DNA of 64,000 nt. Source: an uncultured Umboniibacter sp. GTDB lineage: Bacteria; Pseudomonadota; Gammaproteobacteria; Pseudomonadales; DSM-25080. This document shows positions 1 to 8,508 of this stretch, one piece after another. Numbering within the stretch: position 1 is the first letter of the stretch; each line of letters opens with the position of its first letter. The DNA lies in contig NZ_CANMGY010000007.1 of NCBI RefSeq assembly GCF_947497555.1, forward strand, positions 1 through 64,000, in the 5' to 3' direction. The translations under genes were made by a program, and so were the position numbers. The notes below the pieces were generated by a model. The model ran no database searches and was not told where the DNA came from. It saw only the letters and a program-made list of their open reading frames with translations.

Positions 1-48
1 GATGGTAGTGTGGGGTTTCCCCATGTGAGAGTAGGTCACCGCCAGGCA
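1..48 (+). rRNA. 5S ribosomal RNA, 3' end only
   Basis: The first bases match the conserved 3' portion of gammaproteobacterial 5S rRNA: GATGGTAGTGTGGGG, then CCCCATG and GAGAGTAGG, ending in GCCAGGCA, which would close the terminal helix with the TGCCTGGC usual at the 5' end. The 5' part lies outside the window. A strong hairpin terminator follows within 20 bases, so this is probably the last gene of an rRNA operon. The exact mature 3' end (about 48-49) is inferred from the family, not measured. Confidence 0.93.
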
Positions 49-63
49 CTTAATACAATGAAG

Positions 64-93
64 AAGGCTCAACCGTTTGGTTGGGCCTTTTTT
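64..93 (+). terminator. rRNA operon terminator
   Basis: An 11-bp stem (AAGGCTCAACC with GGTTGGGCCTT, one G-T wobble) closes a GTTT loop and runs into six T residues. It lies directly after the 5S rRNA end and fits a Rho-independent terminator for the upstream rRNA operon. Confidence 0.93.
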
Positions 94-271
94 ATTGCCT
101 GTAGAAAACGTTTTGATGTTGAAGATCAGTTGCCATCAATGATCATAGATGGACGGAGAGAGCTTGCGTAGACGTCTCATATTGGCGCCACGTTTAACTG
201 AGAGTTCGTAACGTTTGGGTATGCCTAAGGCTTTGAGGAATGTAGACTATTAGCTAAGTAAATATTGGACT

Positions 272-300
272 TTGACAGTTAAATCACTATGAACTTAGAT
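272..300 (+). promoter_or_regulatory. candidate sigma-70 promoter for the sulfotransferase-like gene
   Basis: A perfect -35 hexamer TTGACA (272-277) is followed after 17 bases by TTAGAT (295-300), a weak -10. It sits about 84 bases before the GTG start of the next gene. The rest of the interval 94-383 shows no gene; a GGTAC-GAG-GTACC dyad is visible at 333-345. The promoter call rests on hexamers only. Confidence 0.4.
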
Positions 301-383
301 GGCGAATAGTGAAAACACCGTGATTACGCTAGGGTACGAGGTACCATAGTCGAGTAATAGAAAATTAGTATATAGGAGAGCGT

Positions 384-1529
384 GTGACTCTAGCTTGGTT
401 TAAAGGGATCTTTTCAAAGGCGCATCAGGCGCAAACGAAAGTGGTTGTTTTACATTGTGGGTTTCATAAGACGGCAACGACCTCTTTTCAGATGACCTGC
501 AGAAAGAATCGAAGGGCATTAGCTTCACAGTCTTGGCACTACCCAATATTTGGCTTCAAGGGAGAGAAGTTTGCTAATCATTCCGTACCGATCTACTCGG
601 CCTTTTGTAACAATCCGCTCGAGTACTATAAAAATGTCACAGCAGGGTACTCGCAGGCAGAGATAGAACAGTTTAACCAACAAACTCGCGAGCACTTAAC
701 ACGTATCCTTAAAGGAAATTCAAGAATATTACTCTCCGGCGAGGGGGTTAGTATTCTTAGCAAGGATGAGCTAGAGGCGTTAAAAGCATACTTAACTAGG
801 TTTGGCCATCAGCTAAAGGTGGTTTGTGGCGTAAGATCACCATATAGCTCAACCTGCTCGGCCTTTCAGCAGCAAGTCAAAAGTGGGCGTAGAAGTTCTT
901 TCTCAGATGGACGCGTTCCGCGCAAATCAATGTTAATGACAACGCTTTTAGCGGTCTTCGATGATGACGTTTCGTTTTTCTCATTTGATAACGATTGCCG
1001 ACACAGCGAAGGGCCGGTAAGTTCATTATTCGCTCGAATAGGTATTTCAGCTGAGAGCTTTAATATCGTAAGGATCAATGATGGTCTGAGTAATTTGTCT
1101 ACACGCGTCATTGCTGCGATTAACTCTAGTCTTAAGGACGACGACCCCCTCAGACGATCTAAATTTCGGCGAAAGCTGTCTCAGACGAATATCGGAGGTG
1201 TTAAATTCCAGCTTACCAAGGAGGAGTATAATCGCACAGAGCGAGCGTTAAAGACTGAGTCAGACTTTATGGCTTCACAGTATAAGCATTTAACGTTTGA
1301 TAATAGTGTTCACTTCGCTGAGCCTGTTGTGGTAGATCTTCCTACAGCAATTACCCTGATTGGTACTTATTCTAACCCGCAGATCTTTGGTGACGTTGTA
1401 CTCGACTTCTGCTTAGCTCATTCCGACGGTACTTGGTCAAAGACTCAGCTTCGTAAGGGCCTGGTTTCGCAGTCGCCTGAGCATAAACAGATTGCAGCGA
1501 GCCTTAATTCTCAAGGCCTGCTAGACTAA
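384..1529 (+). CDS. sulfotransferase-like P-loop protein
   Basis: Predicted 381-residue soluble protein. Residues 23-36 read LHCGFHKTATTSFQ, the PAPS 5'-phosphosulfate-binding loop of the sulfotransferase superfamily (usual form HIGxxKTGTTSLQ). Around residues 146-168 an R-S-P-Y-S-S stretch followed by FQQQVKSGR resembles the 3'-phosphate-binding strand, and SGEGVS near 117-122 matches a motif common in bacterial members. The likely role is transfer of sulfate from PAPS to a glycan or other surface acceptor; the acceptor cannot be read from the sequence. The start is GTG 384, chosen for the AGGAG at 374-378. It stands alone between the 5S rRNA terminator and the dcw cluster, where mraZ is normally found. 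A horizontally acquired insertion is plausible. The C-terminal 120 residues match nothing I recognise. Confidence 0.72.
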   Translation: MTLAWFKGIFSKAHQAQTKVVVLHCGFHKTATTSFQMTCRKNRRALASQSWHYPIFGFKGEKFANHSVPIYSAFCNNPLEYYKNVTAGYSQAEIEQFNQQTREHLTRILKGNSRILLSGEGVSILSKDELEALKAYLTRFGHQLKVVCGVRSPYSSTCSAFQQQVKSGRRSSFSDGRVPRKSMLMTTLLAVFDDDVSFFSFDNDCRHSEGPVSSLFARIGISAESFNIVRINDGLSNLSTRVIAAINSSLKDDDPLRRSKFRRKLSQTNIGGVKFQLTKEEYNRTERALKTESDFMASQYKHLTFDNSVHFAEPVVVDLPTAITLIGTYSNPQIFGDVVLDFCLAHSDGTWSKTQLRKGLVSQSPEHKQIAASLNSQGLLD

Positions 1530-1631
1530 TTAATATAATGTTAACTGATTGTCTATTTTCTCTCTATCTATCGGCCCGTGGAAGGGGTATAAGTTAAGCT
1601 AGTGTTGCAATAATTCATCATAATTCTTTAC

Positions 1632-1660
1632 TTGAGCCTGTGTGTCCTAACGCTGATAAT
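1632..1660 (+). promoter_or_regulatory. candidate promoter of the dcw cluster
   Basis: TTGAGC (1632-1637), a 17-base spacer and GATAAT (1655-1660) lie 22 bases before the rsmH ATG, implying a very short leader. No tandem TGGG-type MraZ boxes are visible in 1530-1681, in line with the absence of mraZ. The first bases after the sulfotransferase-like gene (1530-1630) hold no gene or obvious terminator. Confidence 0.5.
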
Positions 1661-1681
1661 GTCACTATAAGAGAGGTAGTT

Positions 1682-2611
1682 ATGAGTCAAATTAAGCATT
1701 ACTCGGTGTTGCTAAGCGAATCTATCGAAGCGTTAGATATCAAGGCAGATGGTATTTATATTGATGGTACCTTTGGCCGAGGCGGGCACTCAGAGAAGAT
1801 ACTTGCGGCACTTGGGAAGGATGGTCGCTTGATCTCTTTTGACAAGGATCCGCAAGCCATAGATTATGCCGAAGCGCATTTTGATGATCACCGTTTCGTT
1901 ATCCATCACGGCTCGTTTACCGATATGACATCGGTTCTCAATGGCCTTGGAATCGATTCAGTCGATGGAATACTATTAGATTTAGGTGTTTCTTCACCGC
2001 AGTTGGATCAAGCTGATCGTGGCTTTAGTTTTATGAAAGACGGGCCGCTTGATATGCGAATGGACACCTCGAAGGGGCAGTCTGCAGCGGATTGGATTGC
2101 TAAAGCAGAGCACGGAGAAATGGCATCGGTGTTTAGGCGTTATGGTGAGGAAAAGTTTTCCGGTCCCATCGCATCGGGGATACTTCGAGCGCGTGAGAAG
2201 GAAGCAATTACTACTACAGCGCAGCTGGCTAAAGTCATTGAAGATTCAACACCCAAGAAGGACCGAAATAAACATCCAGCTACCCGTGTTTTCCAGGCAA
2301 TTAGAATTTTCGTAAATAATGAACTCGGAGATGTCGAGGATGTCCTAGAGCAGTCGGTAGGTCTTTTGTGCTTCGGAGGACGGTTAGTTGTTATTTCATT
2401 CCACTCACTTGAGGATAGAATTGCGAAGCACTTTATTCGCGACAAATCTAAGGGTAAGAAAATTCCTAAAGGCGTTCCAGTCATGGGTGATGCCGAACTT
2501 GGGCCATTGGCCATTGAGTCAAAGGCTATAAAGGCGTCTGCAGCGGAGATTTCAGAGAATGCTCGCAGCAGAAGTGCGGTCATGAGAGTTGCATCTAAGA
2601 GGGTAGAATGA
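1682..2611 (+). CDS. rsmH: 16S rRNA (cytosine(1402)-N(4))-methyltransferase RsmH
   Basis: Uses S-adenosylmethionine to methylate N4 of C1402 in the 16S rRNA decoding centre. The product is 309 residues, close to the usual 310-315. The SAM-binding loop GTFGRGGHS is at residues 29-37, LLDLGVSSPQLD near 98-109, and the family motif ISFHSLEDR near 237-245. ATG 1682 is chosen because it has a GAGAGG Shine-Dalgarno sequence at 1671-1676 and begins the conserved MSQIKHYSVLL; an in-frame GTG at 1640 would add 14 unconserved residues. The first gene of the dcw cluster here, it overlaps ftsL by four bases (ATGA). In most gammaproteobacteria mraZ would precede it, and none is present. Confidence 0.96.
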   Translation: MSQIKHYSVLLSESIEALDIKADGIYIDGTFGRGGHSEKILAALGKDGRLISFDKDPQAIDYAEAHFDDHRFVIHHGSFTDMTSVLNGLGIDSVDGILLDLGVSSPQLDQADRGFSFMKDGPLDMRMDTSKGQSAADWIAKAEHGEMASVFRRYGEEKFSGPIASGILRAREKEAITTTAQLAKVIEDSTPKKDRNKHPATRVFQAIRIFVNNELGDVEDVLEQSVGLLCFGGRLVVISFHSLEDRIAKHFIRDKSKGKKIPKGVPVMGDAELGPLAIESKAIKASAAEISENARSRSAVMRVASKRVE

Positions 2612-2874
2612 AGTCCTACTTACTAGTATTTGGTTTGTTAATTGCCATCATCCTTTCGAGTGTAAAGGTCGTTGCTGGTAGCTATAGTTCGCGCCAAATG
2701 TTTAGTCAACTTCATGAGTTAGAGCAAGGCTATCGTGCATTAATTGTAGAGCGTGGGCGATTACTTATCGAGCGTTCAAGCTTAACCACGCCCGCGAAGA
2801 TCGAAGCTAAAGCTCGGGACGAGCTACAGATGCGGGTGCCAACTGTAGATGAAGTTAGAGTAATTAATCCGTGA
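2608..2874 (+). CDS. ftsL: cell division protein FtsL
   Basis: An 88-residue bitopic inner-membrane protein: one hydrophobic segment at about residues 3-24, then a short periplasmic helix with coiled-coil character (LHELEQGYRALIVERGRLL). FtsL joins FtsB and FtsQ and activates the FtsWI synthase at the septum. The family diverges quickly, so the call rests on size, topology and position between rsmH and ftsI. It is shorter than the 121-residue E. coli protein, with almost no cytoplasmic tail, but similar to other short homologues. It overlaps both neighbours by four bases, suggesting translational coupling. Confidence 0.9.
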   Translation: MKSYLLVFGLLIAIILSSVKVVAGSYSSRQMFSQLHELEQGYRALIVERGRLLIERSSLTTPAKIEAKARDELQMRVPTVDEVRVINP

Positions 2875-4625
2875 GCAGTAAGCTTAAGTCGGTAAAGCGC
2901 GCTACTAATTCAGCCGAACAGCGGTTGTATAGCGGTCGCTTCGCCTTTGCGGTATTAGTGCTGCTGCTGCTCCCATTAGCACTAATAGTTCGACTAGGCA
3001 TCTTGCAGGTTGTGCCGGAGGGCGATCAAGGTTTCGAATTCTTACAGGACCAAGGTGACGCTCGTAGTATTCGTGAAGTGGCTATTCCTGCCCATCGCGG
3101 AATGATCACTGATCGTAACGGCGAGCCATTAGCGATATCAACACCCATGACGACAATTATCGCTAATCCCCGTCTATTGATTCCCTCAGGTGGAGAGACA
3201 GAGGAAGAAATTGCTCTGGTACGGCAGCTGGCAGTGGCCCTTGACCTCGATTCCCAAGCGTTACTCCGAAGTCTCAAATCTGCGAGTAATCGTCAATTCT
3301 TCTACCTTAAACGACGGATGCCTCCGAGTGAAGGTCAGCGTGTCCTCGAGCTAGATATTCGAGGCGTTAGTGCTACGACCGAATATCAGCGCTATTACCC
3401 AGCGGGAGAGGTAGCAGCCCATATAGTTGGCTTTACTGGTGCTGATGATCGTGGTCAAGAGGGTATTGAGTTACTCCGCGACAATGAGTTAACGGGTACT
3501 AACGGCAGCCGAAGGGTCGCTCGAGACCTACTCGGTAAGGTTGTTCGCGACTTAGGTGTGGTGAGCTCCCCACAGATGGGGCAGGACATTCAGTTAAGTA
3601 TCGATATGCGTCTTCAATATATTGCCTATCGTGAGCTCAAAGCCGCCGTCATTCGTCATCAAGCGGAGGGTGGCTCCATTGTTGTAGTGGATGTTGCAAC
3701 GGGTGAGGTTTTGGCGATGGCCAATCAACCCAGCTATAACCCAAATAATCGCGCTAGCTTCATTCCCGGGACTACCCGAAATCGAGCATTAACGGATGTC
3801 TTCGAACCGGGTTCAACTGTTAAACCGCTTTCAATTGGTTATGCACTGGAAACGGGTTTATTTACCCCCGATTCAATCATCGATACGTCTCCCGGATGGA
3901 TTCGCGTTGGTTCGAAAACGCTTTTGGATCCGGTGAACTATGGTGAGATGTCTTTGACTAGAATTATTACGAAGTCTAGTCAAGTGGGAACGACCAAGAT
4001 AGCGCTGCAACTCGATCCTAATGAGCTTCGTGATCGTCTCTATCAATATGGCTTAGGTCAGAAGACAGCGACAGAGTTTCCCGGCGAATCGGCTGGAACA
4101 CTTCCAAGCCAAATGGTTTGGTCGGATATCGGTCGCGCGAATGTAGCCTTTGGCTATGGTTTGAGCGTCACGGCTACACAGCTAGCAAGTGCCTATGCCA
4201 CGATAGGTAATGGTGGTATTCATGTGCCGGTGCATTTAGAACGCAATGACTTTGATTATCGGGCAATGAGCAGCCGTGTTCTTTCTCCAGAAATTAGCCA
4301 ACAGATTGTGGAAATGATGGCCACGGTCACAACGCTTGAAGGCTCGGGAAGAAATGCTAGGGTCCCTGGTTATCATGTAGCGGGCAAGACTGGCACAGCG
4401 CATAAGGTAGGAGCGGAGGGATATATGGGTGCTTCGTATCGCTCGCTGTTTGCAGGAGTCGCGCCGGTAGATACGCCACGGCTTGCTGTAGTGGTTGTGA
4501 TAGACGAGCCTACCGCGGGTGGGCATTTCGGTGGCGAAGTGGCGGCACCTGCTTTTGGTAAGGTTGTGGCCGACGCTATGAGATTACTCAACGTAGCGCC
4601 ATCTACTTCAACTTCGATTGATTAG
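2871..4625 (+). CDS. ftsI: peptidoglycan D,D-transpeptidase FtsI (PBP3)
   Basis: The septal class B penicillin-binding protein, 584 residues. It has an N-terminal membrane anchor at about residues 24-42, a pedestal region and a C-terminal transpeptidase domain. The catalytic serine motif STVK is at residues 315-318 and KTG at 506-508 (in AGKTGTAHKV). The second active-site motif, usually SxN, reads SSQ at 369-371 (bases 3975-3983), a substitution at a normally conserved position. The start is GTG 2871, overlapping the ftsL stop. It partners with FtsW to crosslink new septal peptidoglycan in the periplasm and is the target of several beta-lactams. Only ordinary domain architecture is seen otherwise. 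Confidence 0.96.
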   Translation: MSSKLKSVKRATNSAEQRLYSGRFAFAVLVLLLLPLALIVRLGILQVVPEGDQGFEFLQDQGDARSIREVAIPAHRGMITDRNGEPLAISTPMTTIIANPRLLIPSGGETEEEIALVRQLAVALDLDSQALLRSLKSASNRQFFYLKRRMPPSEGQRVLELDIRGVSATTEYQRYYPAGEVAAHIVGFTGADDRGQEGIELLRDNELTGTNGSRRVARDLLGKVVRDLGVVSSPQMGQDIQLSIDMRLQYIAYRELKAAVIRHQAEGGSIVVVDVATGEVLAMANQPSYNPNNRASFIPGTTRNRALTDVFEPGSTVKPLSIGYALETGLFTPDSIIDTSPGWIRVGSKTLLDPVNYGEMSLTRIITKSSQVGTTKIALQLDPNELRDRLYQYGLGQKTATEFPGESAGTLPSQMVWSDIGRANVAFGYGLSVTATQLASAYATIGNGGIHVPVHLERNDFDYRAMSSRVLSPEISQQIVEMMATVTTLEGSGRNARVPGYHVAGKTGTAHKVGAEGYMGASYRSLFAGVAPVDTPRLAVVVVIDEPTAGGHFGGEVAAPAFGKVVADAMRLLNVAPSTSTSID

Positions 4626-4633
4626 AGAGAATT

Positions 4634-6067
4634 ATGTTTTACACCGATATTGATGAATTCAAAGTCGCGCTTCAGGGGATTGATATCACCTCAATCACGA
4701 GTGACAGCCGAAAAGTTGTCCCGGGTAGCGTATTTTTTGCCATTCGAGGTCATGTCGAAGATGGCCATAGTTATATTGAGAATGCTAAACGTCGAGGTGC
4801 AATTGCGTTAGTCACGGAAAGCTTTGTCGACTGCGCGCTACCCACCCTAGTGATGGCAGACATTCGTCATCAGGCGAGTGGCGTAGCACATAGAATATTG
4901 GGTTTCGATTACCCGTCACTCGTGGGTGTAACGGGCACTAACGGCAAATCGACGATATCCACTTGGATCGCGACGGCGCAGGATTACCTTGGGTTGCCCT
5001 CAGCAGTGATTGGGACGTTGGGAGTGCTTCATCTTCCCACAAAAACGACCTTTTCAACCGGTTTGACAACACCCGGTGCAGTGGAAATGCAGTCGGTATT
5101 AGCGCAGTTGTCATCGCTAAAAACGGATTGTGTTAGCCTTGAGGTCTCGTCCCACGCGCTTGATCAAGGCAGAGTTGCCGACCTCCCATTTAAGACAGCA
5201 ATCTTTGCAAATCTGAGTAGAGATCACCTTGATTATCATCTTACGATGGACGACTACTTTGAATCGAAAGCAAAACTATTTACTTCCGATAGTCTAAAAA
5301 CTCGAATTATCAACGGCGATGACGAATATGGACAGCGACTGCTCCAACGCTATCCCGAGGCGATTAGCTACGGTTTTGCTTCGACAAATCGAGTCGTCGC
5401 GAATGATGTAAAGTTTCACCCAGCGGGAATGGCCTTTTCGCTTATCATCGATGGGCAGTCGATTCGAATTGAAACCGCTATTTTGGGGCGCTTTAATGTA
5501 CAAAATTTGTTAGCGGTTGCGGCTCAACTCAATAGCGATGGTTACCCTATAGAGAAGATTGGTGAGGCGCTATCCGTTTTGAAGCCCGTTTCGGGGAGAA
5601 TGGAGCAGGCTGGGTCAGCGGGTTTATCGGTAATTGTGGATTACGCACATACGCCTGATGCTCTGACCCAAATTCTCGCGTCGTTAACCTATCATACCAA
5701 CGGCAAGCTCTGGTGTGTGTTTGGTTGTGGTGGTGATCGTGATCGTGGCAAACGCAGCGAGATGGCCGCTGCCGTTGAGGCGAGCGGTGCTATTGCCATT
5801 TTGACCTCTGATAATCCACGTACTGAAGATCCGCGACAAATCATCAATGACGCACAACAAGGTTTTGACTCCGACGATTACTATGTCATCGAGAGTCGCT
5901 CGGAAGCTATCCAATTTGCCATTAAACAGGCGGCAGAGAGTGATCTAGTGGTGATAGCTGGTAAAGGGCACGAGGATTATCTTGATGTTGATGGCAAAAA
6001 GCTGCCCTGGTCCGAATTTGAACAAATCCGTAAGGCGATTGCACTCAGAATGGAGGCTTCGCAGTGA
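4634..6067 (+). CDS. murE: UDP-MurNAc-L-Ala-D-Glu:meso-DAP ligase MurE
   Basis: An ATP-dependent cytoplasmic ligase that adds the third residue of the peptide stem, 477 residues. The Mur ligase P-loop GVTGTNGKST lies at residues 98-107. DNPR at 393-396 is the motif associated with meso-diaminopimelate specificity, so the wall is predicted to be the ordinary gram-negative A1-gamma type. The ATG at 4634 follows an AGAGAA eight bases after the ftsI stop. The next gene, murF, starts inside its stop codon. Confidence 0.97.
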   Translation: MFYTDIDEFKVALQGIDITSITSDSRKVVPGSVFFAIRGHVEDGHSYIENAKRRGAIALVTESFVDCALPTLVMADIRHQASGVAHRILGFDYPSLVGVTGTNGKSTISTWIATAQDYLGLPSAVIGTLGVLHLPTKTTFSTGLTTPGAVEMQSVLAQLSSLKTDCVSLEVSSHALDQGRVADLPFKTAIFANLSRDHLDYHLTMDDYFESKAKLFTSDSLKTRIINGDDEYGQRLLQRYPEAISYGFASTNRVVANDVKFHPAGMAFSLIIDGQSIRIETAILGRFNVQNLLAVAAQLNSDGYPIEKIGEALSVLKPVSGRMEQAGSAGLSVIVDYAHTPDALTQILASLTYHTNGKLWCVFGCGGDRDRGKRSEMAAAVEASGAIAILTSDNPRTEDPRQIINDAQQGFDSDDYYVIESRSEAIQFAIKQAAESDLVVIAGKGHEDYLDVDGKKLPWSEFEQIRKAIALRMEASQ

Positions 6068-7422
6068 TTGGATCGCTCGTTCTTGCTGATTTACATGAAG
6101 AGTTCGGTGGGGCGCTAATTGGTGAAAGCGTTGAGTTTGACTCTATTTGTACTGATACTCGCACGCAGCAGCCGGGTTCGCTCTTTGTGGCGCTTAGCGG
6201 CGAACATTTCGATGGTAATCAATTCGCATCGTTGGCTCAGTCGAAAGGAGCCTGTGCGGTGGTGGTTTCGGAAGCGCAGGATGGTTTAACCATTCCTCAG
6301 TGGGTAGTCGAAGAGCCGTTGATAGCCTTGGGTCAGATGGCTGCGATGGTTCGTAGTCGCTTTCACGGGGTCGTTATCGCAATCACGGGATCAGCGGGCA
6401 AGACAACCCTGCGTGCAATGTGTGAAGCTATTTTATCATTAGAGGGTAGTACTCACGCTACGCAAGGTAATTTCAATAATGAAATTGGTGTCCCAAAAAC
6501 ACTGTTTGAATTAACGGATGAACATCGCTTTGCCGTGGTGGAAATGGGCGCTGGTAAGCGCGGCGACATCGCCTATTTATGCGGTATCGCTTCCCCTGAC
6601 GTGACCGTAGTCAATAATGTCCTTCCCGCTCATATCGAAGGCTTTGGCTCATTAGAAGGCGTAGCAGAAACTAAAGGGGCGATCTACAATATTGGTTCAA
6701 GAGGAATTCGTGTACTTGATGTAGATAGCCCTTATTTCAGTGATTGGAATCGAGCGTATCCGAGCGGCGAGGTGATTCGAATTGCTAATACTGCGGAGAG
6801 TACTGCTGATTACTGGGTTACCTCCGTCTCGGTTAACTGTGATGGTCAGCCTAGTTTTTTACTCCATACGCCCAAAGGGATTGTGCCGATAAATTTGCAA
6901 CTATTGGGAACACATAACGTTCACAATGCGCTAGTAGCTGCGGCATTATGCAGCGCGGTCGGAGCATCGCTTGAATCGATTGAAGCGGGCTTAAGGCACG
7001 TTACAGCGGTTGCTGGACGAATGTCAGCCAAGCGAACTGCGGCGGGAGCACGGTTGATTGACGATAGTTACAATGCTAATCCCGGTTCAATGAAGTCAGC
7101 ACTTGACGCACTGGCCGTGCAACAGGGCAAGCGTATTTTTGTGATGGGCAACATGGCTGAGCTAGGTATTGATAGCGATGCGATGCATCGAGATGTTGGG
7201 CGTTACTGCACGCCTGATCGACTAGATTTATTGGTAACTGTCGGCGAGAGTGCACGGTTGGCTACCGAGGAATCACCGGTCAGCGCAGAAGCTTTTTCCT
7301 CACACAATGAGGCGACCGAATTTCTTCGCCAATTTGATCAAGATCAATCGGTGATATTGGTTAAAGGTTCAAGAAGTGCGAGAATGGATCAAATAATTAC
7401 TAACCTTTTATCTAAGGATTAA
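6064..7422 (+). CDS. murF: UDP-MurNAc-tripeptide:D-Ala-D-Ala ligase MurF
   Basis: Completes UDP-MurNAc-pentapeptide by adding D-Ala-D-Ala with ATP hydrolysis; 452 residues. The P-loop reads GSAGKTT (residues 109-115) and the central-domain motif GNFNNEIGVPKT follows about 25 residues later. DDSYNANPGSMKSAL in the C-terminal third is also typical of the family. The GTG start at 6064 overlaps the murE TGA by four bases, so translation is probably coupled. Together with Ddl in the same cluster it covers both steps that bring D-alanine into the precursor. Confidence 0.97.
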   Translation: MIGSLVLADLHEEFGGALIGESVEFDSICTDTRTQQPGSLFVALSGEHFDGNQFASLAQSKGACAVVVSEAQDGLTIPQWVVEEPLIALGQMAAMVRSRFHGVVIAITGSAGKTTLRAMCEAILSLEGSTHATQGNFNNEIGVPKTLFELTDEHRFAVVEMGAGKRGDIAYLCGIASPDVTVVNNVLPAHIEGFGSLEGVAETKGAIYNIGSRGIRVLDVDSPYFSDWNRAYPSGEVIRIANTAESTADYWVTSVSVNCDGQPSFLLHTPKGIVPINLQLLGTHNVHNALVAAALCSAVGASLESIEAGLRHVTAVAGRMSAKRTAAGARLIDDSYNANPGSMKSALDALAVQQGKRIFVMGNMAELGIDSDAMHRDVGRYCTPDRLDLLVTVGESARLATEESPVSAEAFSSHNEATEFLRQFDQDQSVILVKGSRSARMDQIITNLLSKD

Positions 7423-7425
7423 TAC

Positions 7426-8508
7426 ATGCTGTTTTGGCTTGCCGAGCTTCTCTCCGAACACTATGCAGTTTTTGGCGTTTTTAAGTATTTGACGCTAAGA
7501 GCGATTTTGGGTGCAGGAACTGCTTTGTTCATATCTCTAGCATTAGGCCCAGCGTTGATTCGCTATCTAGTTAAGCTCCAAATTGGTCAGGCCGTTCGAA
7601 ATGATGGGCCACAAACTCATCTGGTGAAATCAGGTACGCCAACAATGGGTGGAGCACTAATTTTACTGTCTGTTGGCAGTTCGGCACTACTCTGGGGTGA
7701 TTTACATAATCCCTATCTCTGGATTGTTGTGTTTACGACGCTCGGTTTTGGAGCAATTGGCTGGGTTGATGACTATCGCAAGGTTGTTGAGAAGAATGCA
7801 CGGGGCCTCCCGGCGAGATGGAAATACCTCTGGCAGAGTGTAGTAGGACTGGCGGCCGCGATTACGCTGTACGTTATTGCTGAAGTACCCGCTTCAACGC
7901 AATTATTTATACCCTTCTTCAAGGATGTTGCCATTGATCTTGGCATCTTCTTTATTATCTTGTCTTATTTCGTCTTGGTAGGCTCTTCCAATGCGGTAAA
8001 CCTTACGGACGGCTTAGATGGCTTAGCCATTATGCCTACCGTAATGGTCGCGGCGGCTTTGGGTATCTTTGCGTACGTTTCCGGTAATAGTGTTATGGCT
8101 GAGTATCTGTTTATGCCGTTTATTCCGGGAACCGGAGAATTGATTGTATTTTGCGCGGCTATGGTTGGTGCAGGACTGGGCTTCCTCTGGTTTAATACCT
8201 ACCCGGCGCAGGTTTTCATGGGTGATGTGGGCGCGCTCGCATTGGGAGCAGCACTGGGTGTTGTCGCTATCATTGTTCGTGCTGAAATCGTCTTCTTCGT
8301 AATGGGTGGGATCTTTGTTATGGAGACGTTGTCGGTCATTATTCAGGTCGCATCCTTTAAAATGACTGGGAAGCGAGTATTTCGAATGGCACCATTACAC
8401 CACCATTTTGAACTGAAGGGGTGGGCTGAACCGAAGGTGATTGTGCGTTTTTGGATTATTACTCTCGTGCTGGTTCTAGCTGGCTTGGCGACGTTAAAGC
8501 TACGATGA
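7426..8508 (+). CDS. mraY: phospho-N-acetylmuramoyl-pentapeptide transferase MraY
   Basis: An integral membrane enzyme of about ten helices and 360 residues. It moves phospho-MurNAc-pentapeptide from UDP to undecaprenyl phosphate, making lipid I. The catalytic aspartates are visible: VDDYRK (D115, D116), NLTDGLDGL (near 193-199) and [10 protein letters not shown] (D267). The triple histidine of [12 protein letters not shown] is near 325-327. The positions match those of the E. coli enzyme almost exactly. The gene begins three bases after the murF stop. Confidence 0.98.
   Translation: MLFWLAELLSEHYAVFGVFKYLTLRAILGAGTALFISLALGPALIRYLVKLQIGQAVRNDGPQTHLVKSGTPTMGGALILLSVGSSALLWGDLHNPYLWIVVFTTLGFGAIGWVDDYRKVVEKNARGLPARWKYLWQSVVGLAAAITLYVIAEVPASTQLFIPFFKDVAIDLGIFFIILSYFVLVGSSNAVNLTDGLDGLAIMPTVMVAAALGIFAYVSGNSVMAEYLFMPFIPGTGELIVFCAAMVGAGLGFLWFNTYPAQVFMGDVGALALGAALGVVAIIVRAEIVFFVMGGIFVMETLSVIIQVASFKMTGKRVFRMAPLHHHFELKGWAEPKVIVRFWIITLVLVLAGLATLKLR

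Noticed and set aside
1640-1681. Longer rsmH starting at GTG 1640
   Set aside because: It adds 14 residues outside the conserved N-terminus, overlaps the candidate promoter and has no ribosome-binding site; ATG 1682 has GAGAGG.
2140-2583. 147-codon open frame on the minus strand inside rsmH
   Set aside because: It is wholly antisense to a well-supported gene and its translation shows no family motif.
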